Origin: Schistocerca nitens
Lineage: Eukaryota; Arthropoda; Insecta; Orthoptera; Acrididae
DNA: 64,000 nt
Direction of reading: 5' to 3'
Assembly (NCBI RefSeq): GCF_023898315.1
Contig: NC_064614.1
Span: forward strand, 1,055,310,432 to 1,055,374,431
In this document: positions 45,942-57,797 of the stretch, one piece after another
Layout: the number at the start of each line of letters is the position of its first letter
How positions within the stretch are numbered: the stretch's first letter is position 1
Notes under the pieces: generated by a model
Seen by the model: the letters and a program-made list of their open reading frames with translations, nothing else
What the model was told of the DNA's origin: nothing
Databases searched by the model: none
Position numbers and translations under genes: made by a program

Positions 45942-48900
45942 AAAGTTGTATTTGTTTTATATTTTTAGAAATTACGTTACATATTTCAAGTAACAATTAC
46001 AGACTCATACATGAAATGTAATAACAGATTTGTCCTCGTGTTCTTTGTCAGCAAGTTATCTTTGGTCTGGGGATGCAACCACTTACTCTGCTATCGACTG
46101 AGCGTTAATGAAAGGACCCCTTCACCGCATTCGGGTTTGACATGTGGCGAAAGAAAACATTTTTCTTTTTATTTATATGTAGTTACATGTGTTGTATATT
46201 TCTAGAAATTACATTACGCTATTTGACATGAATACTGCAGATTCAGTTACTAAATGTAGTAACAGATTTGTCCTTTTCTGTATCAGAGGTTTAACGAGAA
46301 TCAGTGTATGCATACATTAACTCTGACATCGACTGCATTTTACTTGCACAGAAAAGCTTCCTAACCCGAATTTGACTTTGAGATGAGATGGACTGATCCA
46401 TTAGTTCTTTCATTTCGCAGTGAGCTAGATGTGTTTTATTTTTCTAGAAACAACACTTTGCTATGTCGCGTAAGAATTGTAGATAAATATACGAAATGTA
46501 GTAAAGGATTTTTCCTCTGTTCTGTATCAGCAGGTAAACGTGGGTCTGCGGCTGCAGGCATTTACACTGCTATCGACAGAGACTATCCTGTCAAATGATC
46601 CCTACACAGGATTTCAAATAAGGACACATGATGCATCTTCCCTTCTTTTCGAAAGTATTTAACCAGTTTCAAGATTTCAAAAATTACTTTCACCTTTTTG
46701 GTACGAGAAACAGCAACAAATATACGAAATCTAGTGAGAAATGTTATTTTTGTTCTCTAAAGATATGTTGAAGGGTATTTGTGGCTGCACCCGCTTGATC
46801 TGAAATGGACTGGGCTTATATCTCCAACGACATGATCCCTATACCCAATTCAGATTTGAAGTGTGGGGACAGAATTTATGCTTCATTTTGGTGAGTAATT
46901 ACATCTGTATCACATTTTTACGCTCAGCGATGTGACATTAAAATTTCAGATTCATGTACGAAATGTACTACAAAATTTTTCGTCTTGTTCTCTCTTAGCA
47001 ATATGACGGCCACCTGTGATTGCATCTACTTATTATACTATCGACTGAGCTTATAGCCTTAATGAAATGGCCCTACAGCGGATTCGCATTTTATATGTTG
47101 GGACAGACAATTCTTCCTTTCTCTTTAGTACGTAAGTGTTGCGTTTCTGAAAATTACCTTCAGATATTTGACATAAAAACAGCTTTTTTACGAAATGGAG
47201 CAACATGTTTTTCCTCCTGTTCCCTATCAGCAGGATGATGTGTATCCGTATCTGCATCCACTTACCCTGCTATCGAATTAGCTTATGTCTCAAACGAAAT
47301 GGTCCTTAAACAGACTCTGAATTTGAAATATGGGTGCATACACCTCCTCCCTTCCTTTTCGTAACTAGTTACATCTCTGTACGTAAAAAGAAACATATTC
47401 GGCAATTAATTGAAAAACACAGATATATATCGGAAATGTAGTAACAGAATTATCTTCTTGTTTAGTTTCCACAGATTGACGGGCATCTGTGGCTGCAGCC
47501 ACTTACTGTAGTATCGTCTAAGCATACATCTCCAATGAGATGACCCTTACACTGACTTTGAATTTTAAATTGGAGGACAGAAGTTTTCAAAATGGTTCAA
47601 ATGGCTCTGAGCACTATGCGACGTAACTTCTGAGGTCATCAGTCGCCTAGAACTTAGAACTACTTAAATCTAACTACCCTAAGGATATCACACACATCCG
47701 TGCCCGAGGCAGGATTCGAACCTGCGACCGTAGCGGTCGCTCGGTTCCAGACTGTAGCGCCTAGAACCGCACGGCCACTCCGGCCGGCGACAGAAGTTTT
47801 CATTCTCTTTTTTGGTAAGAAGATGCATCTGTTTTACATTTTTAAAATTTCATTCAGCTACTTGTAATCAACATTAAAGATTTACATATGAATTGTACCA
47901 ACAAGTTTTTCGTCTTCTTCTCTATCAGGAGGTTTTCGGGTATTTGTGGCTGCACCCACTGACTCTGCCATCTGCTGAGCTTATATCTCTAAAGAAATGA
48001 TCCATACACCGAATTCGAATTTTAAATTTTGGGACAGAACGCCTCTTGCTTTGTTTTGGTAGATTGTTACACCTGATTAACATTTTACCAAATTACAAAT
48101 CGCTATTTGACATGAAAAATACAGATTATAGGACTTATAAGTAACTGATTTATTCTCCTGTTCTCTATCAGCAGTTTGACGGTTATCTCTGTCTAAATCC
48201 AATTACTAGTCTATCGACTGGGAGACGGCATGAAAAGATCCCAACGCCAAATTGAAAATTGAAATTTTGGGATACAACAGTTCTTTGTTTGTTTTAGTAA
48301 GTAGTAACATATGTTTTACATTTCAAAAAAATTAATTGCAGTTGAAAATACAGATTCGTGTACGAAATGTATTAATACATATTTCCTCTTGTCCTCTGTC
48401 AGCAGGTTAACAGGTATATGTGTCAGCAACCACTTGCTCTGCTAATGATGGACACATTTCTACAATGAAATGCTACCTACGCCGAATTATAATTTGAAAT
48501 TTTGGAACTGAGCACTTCTTCCTACCTTTGGGAAGTAGCTATGACTGTTTTACATTTCGAGAAGTTATATCGAACAATTTATAGCAGAAATACAAACTTA
48601 TATAGGTAACATGTTAAGAGATTTTTTTCGTCTTGTTTTCTATCAGCAGGTTGACTGGCATCTGTGTCTACGTCCACTTACTATGCTGTCGACCGCGAGG
48701 TGACATGAAATGATACCTACACTGAATTCGAAATGGAAATGTTGGACACAACAATTCTTCATTTCCTTTAGTAAGTAGCAACGTATGCCTTACATTTGAA
48801 CTGGATCTGTGAAATCGGGGCTCTTCTTCCTTCCTCTTTGGTAAGTAGTTACACCGTTTTTACACTTCTCAAAATTACATCCAGCTATTTGGCATGAAAA

Positions 48901-50280
48901 ATACACTTTCGTATACGAATGTAGTAACATTTTTCTCTTCTCTTCTGCGAGCAGGCTGAGCGACATCTATCACTATATCCACTTACTCTGCTGTCCACTG
49001 ATCTTTATCTCCAATGAAATGGTATCAACACTGAAACGAATTCGAAATGTGGAGACGGAAGACACCATCCTACCTTTTCTACATATTTACATCCGTTTTA
49101 CCTTTTGAAAACTACACTTATCTACTTGACATGACTGTTTCACATTCATATGCTCAATATGCTATCTGATTTATTCTACAGTTCTCTATTGGCAGGTTGT
49201 CGGTTGTTTCTGTCTACATCCACTTATTATGCTTTCGACTGCATTCTGACACAAAATTATCCGTGCACTGAATTGAAAACTGAAATTTGGGATACAGCAG
49301 GTCATGATTAGCTATAGTAGGTAGTTACATATGTTTTACATTTAAAAAAAAATTAAATTATTTGACATCAAGAACACAGATTTGTATACAAAATGAATTA
49401 ATAAATATTTTCTCTTGTAGTCCGTCAGCAGGTAAACGAGTATCTGTGGCTGCAATCACTTACTCTGCTGCTGACTGATATATTCCGTCAATGAAATGAT
49501 CAATACACCAAATTCGAATGAGATTTTGCAACTGAATACTTCTTCCTACCCTCCTATCTTTTGTTAAGTAGTTACGTCTGTTTTACATTTCCAAAAATTA
49601 TATTCAGGAATATCACATCAACGATTCAGATTTATATACGAAATACGTTAACATATTTTTCGTCTTGTTCTCCGTCGGTATACTGACGGGCAGCTGTGAC
49701 TGCATCCACTTACTCTGACATCCTCAGAGGTTATATCCCCAATGAAAGTATCGATACACCGCATTCGGATTTTAAATGTGGGAACAGATCACTTCTTCCT
49801 CTCTTCCTGCTTAAATTTGGCGAAAAATGGAAACAGGTTTTTCGTCTTGTTCTCTGTTAGCAGGTAGACAGATATCTATGGCTACATCCACTTACTCTAT
49901 AAACGGCTAGGCTTTATCTCCAATGAAGTGAAATCTATAACGAATTGTATATGACATGTGAGGACATATCAGATCATTCTACTTTTGAATGTGTTACATC
50001 CTTTCTACCTTTTAAAAACTGCACTCAGGTACATAATATATTAACAGATTTTTTTCTCGTGTTCTGTATCGGTAGTTGGACAGATACTTGTGTCTGCATC
50101 CACTTACTGTGCTATCGACTGGGAGATAACATGAAATGATCCCTACACCGAATTAGAAATTGAAACGTGGGACACAACAATTTTTTATTTGTTGTAATAA
50201 GTATTACATTTCAAAAAAATACTCTCAGCTATTTGACATCAAAATACAGATTCTAATACGAAATGTCGTAAGAAATATGT
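45942..50280 (+). repeat. ~240-bp tandem array, left block (17 monomers)
   Basis: A tandem array of strongly diverged monomers. The recurring anchor is a tract like ttgttctctatcagcaggtt followed by tctgtggctgcatccactta. Anchor positions are about 46048, 46282, 46527, 46757, 46994, 47227, 47468, 47927, 48168, 48399, 48644, 48949, 49189, 49425, 49675, 49858 and 50070. Spacing is 230-250 bp, apart from two deletions and one partial duplication near 48780-48845; the 459-bp step at 47468 becomes 246 once the SINE and its duplicate are removed. Monomers fall into recognisable types that recur in order. Short frames (for example 46011-46205 and 47020-47238) are in-phase translations of monomers and not genes; the CGA-to-TGA changes that break them suggest decay of CpG sites. 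I do not recognise the family. Confidence 0.93.
47589..47788 (-). mobile_element. SINE-1 copy inside the array, 13-bp duplication
   Basis: A complete minus-strand copy with perfect direct repeats gacagaagttttc (47576-47588 and 47789-47801). The duplicated target is part of a monomer, so the array predates it. Confidence 0.96.
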
Positions 50281-50516
50281 CCACATAAGGAAAAACCAGT
50301 TCAAGCCGCAAATTTTTTTCTTAATTCATTCGATGACTAGTTTCGCGCGGAAACCCACTTTCAAATCACCCTGCAGGGCAGAAAACGAAAAATTAGCCCA
50401 TGTTTAATATAGATACTACCAAAGTCTTAAGCATATGCCAAAAATGCAGAACATATTTTTTTCGAAACTTATGTAACTTAGTCGAAATGGCTTTTCCGAA
50501 GATGCCAAAAATTGTG

Positions 50517-50668
50517 GCCCGGGTTCCCGAGTTCGATTCCCGGCGGGGTCGGGGATTTTCTCTGCCTCGTGATGACTGGGTGTTGTGTGATGTCCTTAGG
50601 TTAGTTAGGTTTAAGTAGTTCTAAGTTCTAGGGGACTGATGACCATAGATGTTAGAGCCATTTGAACC
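50517..50668 (+). mobile_element. SINE-1b: alternative head on SINE-1 tail
   Basis: The tail (gatgtccttaggttagttag through ggggactgatgacc to gagccatttgaacc) is that of SINE-1. The head is different: gagttcgattcccggcgggg (box B) then tcggggattttctctgcctc. Box A is missing. Direct repeats aaaattgtg at 50508-50516 and 50669-50677. Confidence 0.88.
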
Positions 50669-51224
50669 AAAATTGTGCAATGAACATTTGGCAGTTGCCT
50701 CCTGCCGCTGTCGTAAGGTAACGCAAGAAAGGAGACGCCCTATCAGCATTTTATTAAAATGTTCTCCAACCATCAATAATACAAAAATTCATACAATAAC
50801 CGTACAAGTCGACAATAAAACTTATACTTTTTAAAACCTTTACCAAAAACTGCCAAATAGTTAAAACCACTGAACAGTAAACCACAGCAGCACCACATAC
50901 AGTGCCTATTACAAAGCTGTACATCATGTTGGCACGTAAAGAAATCATGAAAAGTTTAGAGCCACATTAGTATTAAAAGAAAACAAAACAACAGGAAAAT
51001 AAAAATCTTCATCATTTCCCTCCATTTACAAGCATGGAAACTTCACATCATCAAGCTTTAGAAATTACGTTAAGATAAAACAGTTTTTTCATAAATTGTC
51101 CCAAGTAAAACCAAATATTAAACAACAAAGCTATCTTTTTACAAAGCTTCAAAAATGTGCTTTCCATCCTGAAGAAGACATAGCATAACAATACCCATGG
51201 TCATGTAGGTTGGGAGTGTGGTTG

Positions 51225-51292
51225 TAGGAGGGAGGGGGGAGGGGGGAGGGGGGGAAGGGGGATTGGGTGGGGAGGAGGGTGGCTGGAAAACG
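51225..51292 (+). repeat. G-rich tract
   Basis: Repeated runs of three to seven G separated by single A or T (such as gggaggggggagggggggaa). It meets the sequence requirement for a G-quadruplex. The 67-codon Pro-rich minus-strand frame across it is compositional. Confidence 0.8.
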
Positions 51293-51510
51293 GTGAGCGG
51301 GAGCAGCATGAAGATGAAGGTGCCAAAAACAGGGCAGGTCAACGGAATAACACGACAGGAATGTAAATATATTACTAGTAGTAATTAAAAAAGTTACTGA
51401 AAATTGTACCAGAAACGACTATTTGCCATTTCTTCACAGTCAAATAAATAAGAACTATCATGTTCAACAGAGAAATCATACGTTACTCAGTTGTAGTTGT
51501 ATAAATAATA

Positions 51511-52931
51511 CACTCCTGGAAATGGAAAAAAGAACACATTGACACCGGTGTGTCAGACCCACCATACTTGCTCCGGACACTGCGAGAGGGCTGTACAAGC
51601 AATGATCACACGCACGGCACAGCGGACACACCAGGAACCGCGGTGTTGGCCGTGGAATGGCGCTAGCTGCGCAGCATTTGTGCACCGCCGCCGTCAGTGT
51701 CAGCCAGTTTGCCGTGGCATACGGAGCTCCATCGCAGTCTTTAACACTGGTAGCATGCCGCGACAGCGTGGACGTGAACCGTATGTGCAGTTGACTGACT
51801 TTGAGCGAGGGCGTATAGTGGGCATGCGGGAGGCCGGGTGGACGTACCGCCGAATTGCTCAACACGTGGGGCGTGAGGTCTCCACAGTACATCGATGTTG
51901 TCGCCAGTGGTCGGCGGAAGGTGCACGTGCCCGTCGACCTGGGACCGGACCGCAGCGACGCACGGATGCACGCCAAGACCGTAGGATCCTACGCAGTGCC
52001 GTAGGGGACCGCACCGCCACTTCCCAGCAAATTAGGGACACTGTTGCTCCTGGGGTATCGGCGAGGACCATTCGCAACCGTCTCCATGAAGCTGGGCTAC
52101 GGTCCCGCACACCGTTAGGCCGTCTTCCGCTCACGCCCCAACATCGTGCAGCCCGCCTCCAGTGGTGTCGCGACAGGCGTGAATGGAGGGACGAATGGAG
52201 ACGTGTCGTCTTCAGCGATGAGAGTCGCTTCTGCCTTGGTGCCAATGATGGTCGTATGCGTGTTTGGCGCCGTGCAGGTGAGCGCCACAATCAGGACTGC
52301 ATACGACCGAGGCACACAGGGCCAACACCCGGCATCATGGTGTGGGGAGCGATCTCCTACACTGGCCGTACACCACTGGTGATCGTCGAGGGGACACTGA
52401 ATAGTGCACGGTACATCCAAACCGTCATCGAACCCATCGTTCTACCATTCCTAGACCGGCAAGGGAACTTGCTGTTCCAACAGGACAATGCAGTCCGCAT
52501 GTATCCCGTGCCACCCAACGCGCTCTAGAAGGTGTAAGTCAACTACCCTGGCCAGCAAGATCTCCGGATCTGTCCCCCATTGAGCATGTTTGGGACTGGA
52601 TGAAGCGTCGTCTCACGCGGTCTGCACGTCCAGCACGAACGCTGGTCCAACTGAGGCGCCAGGTGGAAATGGCATGGCAAGCCGTTCCACAGGACTACAT
52701 CCAGCATCTCTACGATCGTCTCCATGGGAGAATAGCAGCCTGCATTGCTGCGAAAGGTGGATATACACTGTACTAGTGCCGACATTGTGCATGCTCTGTT
52801 GCCTGTGTCTATGTGCCTGTGGTTCTGTCAGTGTGATCATGTGATGTATCTGACCCCAGGAATGTGTCAATAAAGTTTCCCCTTCCTGGGACAATGAATT
52901 CACGGTGTTCTTATTTCAATTTCCAGGAGTG
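51511..52931 (+). mobile_element. Tc1-like element, nearly intact
   Basis: Terminal inverted repeats of about 28 bp: the left end is cactcctggaaatggaaa and the complement of the right end is cactcctggaaattgaaa. A TA flanks both ends (51509-51510 and 52932-52933). Its 1421 bp and single transposase gene match a full-length Tc1 element. Confidence 0.95.
51755..52776 (+). pseudogene. Tc1-like transposase, one-base frameshift
   Basis: A DDE transposase that would cut and join the element ends at TA targets. I chose the start at 51755 (MPRQRGREPYVQLTDFERG), because the upstream in-frame extension lies in the terminal region. An N-terminal helix-turn-helix (GWTYRRIAQHVGREVSTVHR) is followed by a GRPR-like linker region and the catalytic core: FSDESRFC with Asp155, FQQDNA with Asp244, then after the lesion PARSPDLSPIEHVWDW with the Glu near 277. 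The single lesion is a one-base loss at about 52491-52493, just after the second acid; the remaining frame is open to the stop at 52774. Allowing for it, the product would be 340 residues, the normal Tc1 size. The second-to-third acid spacing is 32 residues, against the usual 34. Confidence 0.93.
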
Positions 52932-55075
52932 TATATGCTAACAAAGAGGAACCCAGACAAAATTTTTAAAACAATTCATTGGTGAAGACCACATAATCTA
53001 CCCGTGAACCGAGCACAACAAACGCAGAAGCCTTATTTTCCAACCAGCAACAGCCTACAGGTGCGACAAACAACAGTGCATACTTAAATCGAGAGTTGTA
53101 CTACTCAGTGTATGGCACATAATAACGATCAAGAACGGAACCACATACTGTGAAAATGCAATGTATTGTTTTTGATACACTGCATTGGTTTCTTGTTTTG
53201 TTGATTAACAGAAGTTGCTGAACAAAGCTACTCCAACATGCTGGAACTTCGTAGAAAAAATTTCTCTTGCTCTCTGTCAGATGATTAAGGGGTATCTTTG
53301 CCTGCTACCACTTACTGTGCTACTGACTGACATATTTCACCAATGACATGAGCCCTACAGCGAATTAGAATTTGAAATTTTGAAACTGAACACTTCTTCC
53401 TGTCTTTTGGTACGTAGTTACGTCGGTTTCATAATTCCAAAAGTCATATCCAGGAATTTTGCATACAAAATTTAGATATATATACGAAATGTGATAAGAT
53501 ATTTTTCATCTTGATCTCTATCTGCAGATTGACGGGTGCCTGTGACTCTATCCACTTACCCTGCTATCGACAGATATTACATCCCAATGAAAGTATCGAT
53601 ACACCGAACTCGGCTTTTAAATGACGGACCAGACTATTACTTTCCTTCTTTTGGTTAGCAGTGTCACCTGCTTAAATTTTTAAAAATTACTTTCTGCAAT
53701 AGAAATGAAAATTCAAGATTCTTTTGTGAAATGAGGTAACAGATTTTTCGCCTTGTTCTCTATCAGAAGGTTGACGGGTATCTGTGGCTGCGTCCACTTA
53801 CTCTGCTGTCGACTTAGCTTGTATCTCCAAGCTTATATCTCCAAGGAAATAGTACCTACACCGAATTCGCATTTAAAATGCGGTTACAGAACTCTTCTTA
53901 GTTTCTTTTCGTAAGTAGGTACGAGCGATTTATACTTTTATAATTACATAGTGCTATTGGACTTCAACAATTCAGATTCATATCTAACAGACTTTCGTCT
54001 TTTTCTCTATTAGCAGTTTGACGGGTATCTTCACCTGCATCCACTTACTTTCCTATTGACGTAACTTGTATTTCCATCCAAATGGTCCATATAGTGAGTT
54101 CTACTACCACGTCTTCTTTTATTATTCAAGTAGTTATATCTCTTTTACACTTTTAAAAATTATATTCGGCAATTTACACGAAAATACAGGTTCCTATAGG
54201 AAATGTGGTATCAGATTTTTCGTCTTGTTCTCTATCTACAGGCTGAAAGGTATCTGTTGCTGCATACACTTACTCTGCTAACGACTTAGCTTATGTCTCA
54301 AACGAAGTGGTGCGTACACTGATTTTGAATTTAAAATGTGGGTACAGACCTCTCCTTTTTATTTTCGTAACTAGTTACATCTCTTTTACGTTACAAAAAT
54401 ACATTCGACAATTGACATAAATCATGCAGATACATAACGGAAGTGTACTAACGGAATTTTCATCTTGTTTACCATCCACAGACTGACGGACATCTGTGGC
54501 GGCATCCACTTACTTTAGTATGGCCGAAGCACATATCTCCACAGAAATGCACTTAGACTGACTTCGAATGTTAAATTTGGCAACAGAAATTTTCATTCTC
54601 TTTTTTGGTAAATAGTTGCATCTGTGTTACATTTCTAAAATTTCATTCAACTACTTGTCATAAAAATGGAGATTTATACACGAAACGTACCAACATATTT
54701 TTTGTCTTTTTCACTATCATCACGCTGTCGGCTATAAGCGGCTGCACCTATAAACTCTGCCACCTGCTAAGTTTATGTCTCCAACGAAATGATCCCTACT
54801 CCAAATTCGAATTTGAAATGTTGGGCAGAATGCTTCTTGATTTCTTTTGGTAACTTGTTACATATATTTTACATTTTTCAAAATTACATTTAGTTATTAG
54901 ACTTGAAAAATGCAGATTCATATACGAAAGAAATTAACTGATCTGGCGACTTGTTATCTTTTAGCCCAAGTGCTCTGGTATCGAGTAAGATTATATCCAC
55001 AATGAAATGATCGCTACACCGAACTCGAATTTGAATTGCGAGGAAAAAATGTTTCTTCCTTTCTTTCGGTAAATA

Positions 55076-56550
55076 CACTCATGCTCATAAATTAAGGATA
55101 ATGCTGATACATGGTGAAACAACGCTCTGGTGGGCGGTTTGCGGGTTTAAATCACCTCGGGGTATGACGATGCGGTGCATTTGACCTGTGGTCGTCGCAC
55201 GCTGGCGCTAGCAGCAGTCCACACACGCAGAGGTGTATTGGTGCACGTCAGAGTACGGTGCAGCGAGTAAGTGGGCAGACGTTTACAGACGTGCTTATGG
55301 TGAATGTGTGTTGAAAATGGCTCAAAGAACACATACTGATGACGTTATGAGGGGTAGAATACTTGGGCGACTGGAGGCTTGTCAAACACAGCAGGTCGTA
55401 ACACGGGCCCTCCGTGTCCCACAAAGTGTGATCTCAAGATTATGGCAACGATTCCAGCACACAGGAAACGTGTCCAGGCGGTACAGTACGGGACGTTCAC
55501 AGTATACAACACCACAAGAAGACCGATATCTCACCATCAGTGCCCGCAGACGCCCACAAAGTACTGCAGGTAGCCTTGCTCGGGACCTTACCACAGCCAC
55601 AGGAACAGTTATCTCCAGACACACAGTCTACAGACGACTGAACAGACATGATTTATTCACCCGGAGACCTGCAAGGTGCATTCCACTGACCCCTGGTCGC
55701 AGGAGAGCCCGTAAAGCCTGGTGTCAGGAACACAGTACATGGTCATTGGAACAGTGGTCACAGGCTATGTTCACGGACGAGTCCAGGTATAGTCTGAACA
55801 GTGATTTTGCCGGGTTTTCATTTGGCGAGAACCAGGAACCAGATACCAACCCTTTAATCTCTCTGAAAGGGACTTATATGGAGGTCGTGGTTTGATGGTG
55901 TGGGGTGGGATAATGATTGGTGCACGTACACCCCTGCATGTCTTTGACAGAGGAACTGTAAAAGCTCAGGTGTATCGGGACGTCATTTTGCACCTGTATG
56001 TCTGCCTTTTTAGGGGTGCAGTGGGTCCCATCTCCCTCTTGATGGATGATAACGCACGGCCCCAACGAGCTGCCATCGTGGAGGAGTACCTTGAAACAGA
56101 AGATATCAGGCGAATGGAGTGGCCTGTCTATTCTGCAGACCTAAACCCCATCGAGCACGTCTGGGATGCTCTCGGTCGAAGTATCGCTGCACGTCTTCAA
56201 ACCCCTCCCACACTTCAGAAGCTCCGACAGGCACTGGTGCAAGAGTGGGAGGCTATACCCCAGCAGCTGCTCGACCACCTGATCCAGAGTATGCCAACGC
56301 GTTGTGCGGCCGTGTACGTGTGTATGGTGATCATATCTCATATTGATGCCTGGGTACATGCGCAGGAAACAGGCGTTTTGTAGCACATGTATTTCGGGAC
56401 GGTTTTCTCCACTTATCACCAATACCGTGGACTTAAGAGATCTGTGTCGTGTGTGTTCCCTAAGTGGCTATGCTACTAGCGCCAGTTTGTGTAGTGTCAC
56501 TTTGTGTGGCACCACATTATGCAATTATCCTTAATTTATGAGTATGAGTG
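55076..56550 (+). mobile_element. Tc1-like element inside the array
   Basis: Terminal inverted repeats of about 27 bp with one mismatch: left cactcatgctcataaattaa, complement of right cactcatactcataaattaa. A TA flanks both ends (55074-55075 and 56551-56552). 1475 bp. Inserted in a monomer of the 240-bp array. Confidence 0.95.
55317..56383 (+). pseudogene. DD34E Tc1-like transposase, one frameshift
   Basis: The start at 55317 (MAQRTHTDDVMRGRILGRLE) opens a helix-turn-helix region (VTRALRVPQSVISRLWQRFQ), then CIPLTPGRRRARKAW and FTDESRYSLNSD with the first acid at 55776. A one-base loss near 55807 shifts the frame; the correct reading resumes as GLMVWGGIMIGARTPL in the frame ending at 56383. 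The second acid lies in LLMDDNARPQRA (Asp at 56048) and the third in SADLNPIEHVWDALG (Glu at 56153), 34 residues apart. All three catalytic acids are retained. The joined length would be about 355 codons. The dead copy at 27640-29050 is a relative. Confidence 0.92.
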
Positions 56551-57797
56551 TAGTCACGCCTGTTTTCATTTCTAAAAATCACATTCGCTATTATGACGTG
56601 AGTATCAGAGCTTTGTATACGAAATTTAGTAACAGGTTTTTCATCTTGTTGGATATCGGCAGGCTGTCGGGCATCAGTCACTACATCCACTTACTCTTCT
56701 GTCGACTGATCTTTATTTGCAATGGAATGACATTTACAGCGAAGCGATTTTGAAGTATGGGGACGAAACACTGTATACTAGCTTCCGTTCGTTGTTACAT
56801 CCGTTTTACATTTTTAAAAGCTACACTCATCTATTTGACGTGACAGTAACAAATTCGTATACGCAATAAGTAACATTTATTCTCCTGTTATCTATCAGCA
56901 AGTTGACGGTTATCTGTGTATATACCCACTTACTATGCTACGGACTGGTAGATGGCACGAAATGAGTCCTACTCCGAGTTAGAAATTGAAATATGAGACG
57001 TTACTCTTCTTCCATTCTTGTCGCAAGTAGTTACGTTTGTTTTACATTTCCAGAAAATGCATTGAGTTATTTGGTGTCTAAAATACAGATTCGTGTACCA
57101 AATGTAGTAACAATTATCTCCTCTTGTTCCTTATCAGAATGTTGACGTTTATCTGTGGCTGCAAGCAATTACTCTGCTTCTGACTGACTTATATTTAAAA
57201 TAAAATGATTCCGTCACCCAATTTCGTGTAAAAGTTTTTTACTGAACACTTCTTCCTACCTTTCATGATGTAGACATATCGGTCTTACGTTTCTAAAAAT
57301 TTCAGTCAGCTGTTTGACGTCAGAAATCCAGATTCATATACAAGATGTATGAAGAGATTTTTCGTGTTGTTCTCTATCAACAGATTGACGGGAGTATGTG
57401 GTTGCATCCACTTACTCTGCTAGCGACTTAGCCGATATCTCCCACGAAATGTTTCCTACACTGAATTCGGACTACAGTTGTGGGAACATAAAACATCTTG
57501 CCTTCTTTTGGTAAGTTGTTATATCTGTTTTACGTTTTCCATAATTACATTCAGTTATTTGACATGAAAAATACAGATCCATATACGAAAAAGAGTATTA
57601 GACTTTGCTATTTGTTCTCAGTTAGCAGGCTGACGGACATATGTGGCTGCATCCATTTGCTCTCCTATCGACACAGCTTACATCCCCTGTGAAATTATCA
57701 GTACTCTGGATCGAAATTTGAAATGTGGGACAAGAACACTTCTTTCTTCAATTTGGCAAGTAGTTTCACCTGTTTAATATTTTACAAATTATATTCA

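Larger units (their letters stand above)
50281..53246. other. 2.97-kb spacer inserted in a monomer
   Basis: The left block stops about 210 bp after its last anchor and the right block resumes about 30 bp before its next anchor. The sum is one 240-bp period, so this segment was inserted into a single monomer. It holds a SINE (50517-50668), a G-rich tract (about 51225-51292) and a Tc1 element (51511-52931). The remaining 1.4 kb or so is unclassified; I found no LTR, inverted terminus or RT motif. Confidence 0.75.
53247..57797 (+). repeat. ~240-bp tandem array, right block (13 monomers)
   Basis: Continuation of the array. Anchors are at about 53277, 53521, 53764, 54011, 54235, 54475, 54716, 54959, 56655, 56895, 57132, 57376 and 57618. 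The long step at 54959 becomes about 219 bp once the Tc1 element and duplicated TA are removed. Monomers starting at 54235, 54475 and 54716 are the close counterparts, in order, of those at 47227, 47468 and 47927 in the left block (shared phrases include ttcgtaactagttacatctc and ttttcattctcttttttggta). The array ends at a SINE-5 border at 57798. Frames such as 54066-54281, 54605-54853 and 57498-57692 are monomer translations. Confidence 0.93.

Noticed and set aside
51539..51754. In-frame N-terminal extension of the Tc1 transposase
   Set aside because: It lies in the element's terminal region; the MPRQRG start at 51755 gives the normal Tc1 protein length.
45942..57797. Several 61-85-codon frames in the tandem array as a repeated gene family
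   Set aside because: They follow the monomer phase, are closed by stops in most monomers, and have no recognisable domain.
45942..57797. CRISPR-like array
   Set aside because: Repeats are about 240 bp, diverged and directly tandem with no unique spacers, in a eukaryotic genome.
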